Source: a virus
IMG/VR virus record: IMGVR_UViG_3300044710_000107
Location: 24,246-88,245 of that record
Length of the DNA: 64,000 nt
Reading direction: 5' to 3' (one strand)
Under the pieces are notes generated by a model. That model was given only the letters and a program-made list of their open reading frames with translations. It searched no databases and was not told where the DNA came from. Made by a program: the position numbers and the translations under genes. Of the stretch, positions 60,920 to 64,000 are shown one piece after another (the first letter of the stretch is position 1; the number at the start of each line of letters is the position of its first letter).

Positions 60920-62491
60920 GTGAGCGGCGCGGCCCAATATTCCGACCTCGACGACGCCGACATGGCTGCGTTCCGGGCGCGGCAGCGCTGGCTGCTGCAA
61001 GCCCGGTCGAGGCGCCGGCAGGGGAAGCAGCTACCGCCGACCGACGATGCCTGGGACATCCTGCTCTTCATCGCCGGGCGCGGCTTCGGGAAAACGCTCA
61101 GCCTCACGCAATGGGGCTTCTGGGAAGGCTGGCGCGCTCCCGAGATCATCGGCCACGTCGTGGCACCCACCTACAGCGACGCCCGCGGCACCGTGTTCGA
61201 AGGTCCGGCCGGCTTCAAGAGCATCATCCCGGCCGAGTGCCTGTGGCGCGCATCGTGGGACCGCGCATACACCAGCACGCCGCCGATCGAGCTCAAACTG
61301 TCGAACGGCAGCATCATCCGCGGCTTCGGCGCCGTCGAGGAAGCGTCCCGCCTCCGCGGCCCGCAGTGCCACTTCCTGCTCGGCGACGAGTTGCGCGAGT
61401 GGGACAAGCCGGCCGGCAACCTGGAACTGGCGCTCAACAACGCCCTGTTCGGCCTGCGGCTGCTTTACCCCGACGGCACGCCGGCGCGGGCATTGCTCGC
61501 CACCACCAGCAAGCCGATCCCGTTCCTGAAGCGCCTGCAGAAGCGCGAGGGCGTCCGCGTCGTGCGCGGCACCAGCTACGAGAACCTGCCGAACCTGTCG
61601 CCGACCTTCCGCAACACGATCCTGGCCATGGAGGGGACGAACCTTGGCCGCCAGGAGATCCACGGCGCGTTCCTCGACGAGGAAAGCGACCTCTCCATCA
61701 TCAAGCGGCACTGGATCAAGCTGTGGCCGGCGCGGAAGCCGCTGCCGAGCTTCCACTTCATCGTCGAGAGCTACGACACCGCCGCCAGCGAGGAGAACTT
61801 CGACAAGAAGCGGCAGGAGACCGATCCGACCGCGTGCGCGGTGTTCGGTGTTTTCAATGTGAACGATGCGTTTGACGAAGGAGAGAGGAAGAAACTTGGA
61901 ATCAAGTCGCGCTACGCTGTCCTCGTTTGCGACGCATGGGATGAGCGGCTTGGCCTCCCCGAATTGCTGGAACGCGCGCGCAAACAGCATCGGGTCAAGT
62001 GGGGAGGCGGCGGCAAGCGGGGTGGCGATGCGGTCGAAGGCCGGCAGGCGGACATCGTTCTCATTGAGGACAAGTCATCTGGGCCAGGGCTGCGGCAATT
62101 TTTAGCGAAGTACGGGGTGCCCGCTTGGCCCACGAATCCGGGCCGGATAGACAAGACGATGAGGCTGCATGCCATCTCGCCGCTTCTCCATCAGGGAATG
62201 CTATTCGTCCCTGAGAGCCTGCGCCCAGATCGAGAGGGCATGCCACGTGATTGGTGCGAGCCTTACCTCGAACAATTAACAGCGTTCGCTGGCCCCGGCA
62301 GCGTCGAGCATGACGATTACGTCGATGTGACGACTGGAGCCTTTGCCTATCTCCGTGATCGCGGAATCCTGCAAGCCAGCCCCAACGAGGCAATTATAGA
62401 TCGGGAGGAATTTCGCGATTTGGAAGAACAGAAGGCGATTAGGGCGCAAGAAGAGCAAAGACGCCGAGGTCGCGGAAATCCGTACGGCTGA
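60920..62491 (+). CDS. Terminase large subunit
   Basis: A 523-residue protein with Walker A G-R-G-F-G-K-T (53-59), Walker B F-L-L-G-D-E (152-157) and a nuclease domain with E-S-Y-D-T-A (D286), L-I-E-D-K-S-S-G (E383, D384) and a late D-D-Y-V-D. It packages DNA into the head and cuts it. GTG 60920 is used because the Walker A region follows at the usual distance; a start at the later M-A-A-F is possible. The first ~310 codons are strongly G/C-ending, while the last ~210 are relaxed. The gene ends against an HNH-type gene on the other strand. Confidence 0.92.
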   Translation: MSGAAQYSDLDDADMAAFRARQRWLLQARSRRRQGKQLPPTDDAWDILLFIAGRGFGKTLSLTQWGFWEGWRAPEIIGHVVAPTYSDARGTVFEGPAGFKSIIPAECLWRASWDRAYTSTPPIELKLSNGSIIRGFGAVEEASRLRGPQCHFLLGDELREWDKPAGNLELALNNALFGLRLLYPDGTPARALLATTSKPIPFLKRLQKREGVRVVRGTSYENLPNLSPTFRNTILAMEGTNLGRQEIHGAFLDEESDLSIIKRHWIKLWPARKPLPSFHFIVESYDTAASEENFDKKRQETDPTACAVFGVFNVNDAFDEGERKKLGIKSRYAVLVCDAWDERLGLPELLERARKQHRVKWGGGGKRGGDAVEGRQADIVLIEDKSSGPGLRQFLAKYGVPAWPTNPGRIDKTMRLHAISPLLHQGMLFVPESLRPDREGMPRDWCEPYLEQLTAFAGPGSVEHDDYVDVTTGAFAYLRDRGILQASPNEAIIDREEFRDLEEQKAIRAQEEQRRRGRGNPYG

Positions 62492-63251
62492 AGGTCGGCG
62501 TGATACCGGCATCATCGAGGCTCCCGCGACGGCGAAGCTCCGCCAGCAACTCTTCAGTCGTGAAATTCTCGATCCGAGCCATCTTTCTTTTGTTCGTCGC
62601 CTGTTGCTTCCACGTCGCCCAACGGCAATTTTCCTTCGTGTAGTCGGCGTTGACGTCAATGCGGTCGAGAGAGAACTCGCTCCGCCGGCCAGGGCGGCGC
62701 CCCATGTCTCTCAGGAACGCTCCAAAATCGTTCCGCCACTCATCGCAGACCCGAATGCCTCGTGCCCCGTAGTTCTTGTACTCGGGCAGGGTGGGAGAAT
62801 AGCAGCGGCGTACTAAGTTCCGCCATGTCGTGTATTCTGGGCTTCTTTCGGCTGAGCCACCATGCTTTGTGACGATGTCGAGCAGGTAGCATCCGCAACT
62901 CTTGCTGTTGCCATTCTTCAACGACTGACGGGCCACCTCTTTCGTTGTTCCACAGTCGCATCGGCAAGTCCAGTATACGGTTCCAGCGCGCCGCGTCCCG
63001 ACGGGATGGTTCGGCGCTCGACCGACGACTATCCATCTTCCAAACCTCTGTCCCGATAGGTCCGCCGCGCGGGCGCAACCGCAGGATTTTGTCGTTCCCT
63101 TTCGCAGGAAATCTGAGCGGATGGATCGAAGCGTTCCGCAGTCGCATCTGCACGACCACATCGCCTGCTTCTTCAACGACGCAGTGCCATCCAACCGCGG
63201 GAGGACCAGCCATTTCCCGAACCGTTGACCGGTCATGTCGATCGCGGCCAT
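62439..63251 (-). CDS. HNH/His-Me-type homing endonuclease with two zinc repeats
   Basis: A 270-residue protein. Two tandem modules of about 55 residues (G-Q-R-F-G-(K/R)-W, C-R-C-D-C-G, then K-S-C-G-C) are followed by Y-T-T-W-R-N-L-V-R-R-C-Y, N-Y-G-A-R-G-I-R-V-C-D-E-W and F-S-L-D-R-I-D-V-N-A-D-Y-T-K-E-N-C-R-W-A. This nuclease-like module with zinc modules is common in phage mobile genes. GAGG precedes ATG 63251. It is convergent with the terminase gene and overlaps its last 53 bases, so its own C-terminus was probably fitted to the terminase end. Confidence 0.85.
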   Translation of the reverse strand: MAAIDMTGQRFGKWLVLPRLDGTASLKKQAMWSCRCDCGTLRSIRSDFLRKGTTKSCGCARAADLSGQRFGRWIVVGRAPNHPVGTRRAGTVYWTCRCDCGTTKEVARQSLKNGNSKSCGCYLLDIVTKHGGSAERSPEYTTWRNLVRRCYSPTLPEYKNYGARGIRVCDEWRNDFGAFLRDMGRRPGRRSEFSLDRIDVNADYTKENCRWATWKQQATNKRKMARIENFTTEELLAELRRRGSLDDAGITPTFSRTDFRDLGVFALLAP

Positions 63252-63300
63252 GTTCTCTGCCTCGCTCATACGCCGACCGCAACAATAGAGGATTCCGCCG

Positions 63301-63537
63301 ATGACCGCGAGCGAAAAGGACATCGACCGGCTCGCATCGGCACTGCTGCCGATCATCGAGCAGGCCCTGGGCATGAAGACGCGGGCCGACCATGGCACGG
63401 TGGTCCACCTCACCGCTGATGAGATCAACGCCGGAAAGGCTGCGCTCGAAGCCACTGGCCGCTGGCCCTACCGCATGTGGGAAGAGCCTCGCCTCCCTGA
63501 TCCGGCCGCGTACACAGGCGGCCCGCTCATCATCTGA
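63301..63537 (+). CDS. Small protein between terminase and portal region
   Basis: A 78-residue protein (MTASEKDIDRLASALLPIIE) with two helices and a conserved-looking C-terminal W-P-Y-R-M-W-E-E-P-R-L-P-D. GAGG precedes its ATG. It is divergent from the HNH-type gene. It may have been a direct neighbour of the terminase gene before that insertion. Not recognised. Confidence 0.6.
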   Translation: MTASEKDIDRLASALLPIIEQALGMKTRADHGTVVHLTADEINAGKAALEATGRWPYRMWEEPRLPDPAAYTGGPLII

Positions 63538-63896
63538 TCCGTTCCCCCGATGTTCTTCCTCGGCGGCGCGTCTTAACAATACGTTCCAGCGGCGTTCCGC
63601 GAATCGGGGCGCTGCGGAAACAAACAGGCCGGCTCGCACGACGCGGCCGGCCTAGTCACGCGCGGACGTGTTGGCAGCACGCTACCCGCCATTGCCTTAT
63701 CGTTAGGAGATTCTGTCCGCACCCCGGCCGCGTGTGAACGCTCATACACATGCCGCCATTCGGGGCGGCGCCGTGCCGTGCTCCATGCGCGACGCTGCAC
63801 CCTACCACATTCCCGCCAGCAGGTGCTACGTTGCGCCTCCCGCACGGGCTGGCGCGCGGCCGCCGGCTGGCAAACGCCGACACAGGAGCCGCGCCC
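63538..63896. other. Gene-free stretch before the probable portal gene
   Basis: These 359 bases have no convincing gene on either strand; the leftward frames are arginine-rich shadows. They hold a perfect 8-bp hairpin at 63626-63653 and a second G/C hairpin (GCCGCC 63752-63757 with GGGCGGC 63763-63769). A promoter for the portal gene may lie within, but I see no clear -35/-10 pair. Confidence 0.5.
63626..63653 (-). terminator. Hairpin with T-rich tail on the leftward strand
   Basis: AGGCCGGC (63626-63633) pairs perfectly with GCCGGCCT (63646-63653). Read leftward, the stem is followed by GTTTGTTT, as in a Rho-independent terminator. It would stop leftward readthrough toward the HNH-type gene. 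The rightward side has no T-run. Confidence 0.4.
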
Positions 63897-64000
63897 ATGG
63901 CCCTATTGCCGCAGCCCACCGGCAACGAAATCCCGCCCGACCGCCGCGGACCGCCGCCGCGTGTGAACGGCGACGCCGGGCCGTCCGAGGGCATCGACGT
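63897..64000 (+). CDS. Start of a probable portal protein, cut by the window edge
   Basis: An ATG at 63897 with AGGAG upstream opens a frame of 34 codons to the window end (M-A-L-L-P-Q-P-T-G-N-E-I-P-P-D). Only a proline-rich, disordered N-terminus is visible. No portal gene is found elsewhere in the window, and portal genes normally follow the large terminase. The assignment is by position only. Confidence 0.45.
   Translation, partial: MALLPQPTGNEIPPDRRGPPPRVNGDAGPSEGID

Overview
The window is 64 kb of a strongly GC-rich, tightly packed genome of a tailed bacteriophage of podovirus type. It carries a terminase, an HK97-fold capsid protein, a scaffold, SU10/T7-like tail adaptor and nozzle proteins and many fibre proteins, but no tape measure, sheath or tail-tube genes. 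The host is probably an alphaproteobacterium. This is inferred from the GC-rich codon use, the GapR-like protein at the left edge and the Gp49-like family protein, not from a direct host marker. No integrase, tRNA gene or CRISPR array was found. Both ends cut through genes, so the genome is longer than the window.

Layout. (1) 1-770, leftward: a partial GapR/Rmf-like protein and a Cro-type regulator. (2) 771-854: a divergent control region with repeated operator-like sequences. (3) 855-9967, rightward early operon: small zinc proteins, a DEDDh exonuclease, a RecT-type annealing protein with a long tail, a HAD phosphatase-like protein and a HerA/FtsK-type ATPase. Almost all genes are joined by ATGA or TGATG overlaps. 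(4) 56532 down to 10009, leftward late operon. From promoter-proximal to distal it holds a co-chaperonin-like protein, scaffold, capsid proteins, histidine-rich and collagen-like structural proteins, tail adaptors and nozzle, fibres, a glycosyltransferase, ejection-type glycine-rich proteins, one 3109-residue polyvalent protein, and then small fibre and lysis genes (small membrane proteins, GH24 endolysin, lipoprotein, lipase). (5) 56676-56900: a rightward HTH gene. (6) 59030-57255: a leftward operon of small genes. (7) 59138-64000, rightward: DNA methyltransferase, HiPIP-like protein, large terminase, and the first codons of a probable portal gene.

Six freestanding homing-type endonuclease genes (two HNH-type, three GIY-YIG, one endonuclease VII type) sit between or against the structural genes. 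At four of them the neighbouring phage coding sequence changes abruptly in codon use next to the insertion, as expected from co-conversion. This includes the last third of the terminase and the end of the capsid gene.

How it fits together: the early operon supplies recombination and DNA-processing functions. The late operon builds a short-tailed virion with several glycine-rich or collagen-like fibres. The polyvalent protein, with ParB/DdrB-like, JAMM peptidase, ADP-ribosyltransferase and zincin segments, lies next to probable ejection proteins and may be injected with the DNA to act on host proteins.
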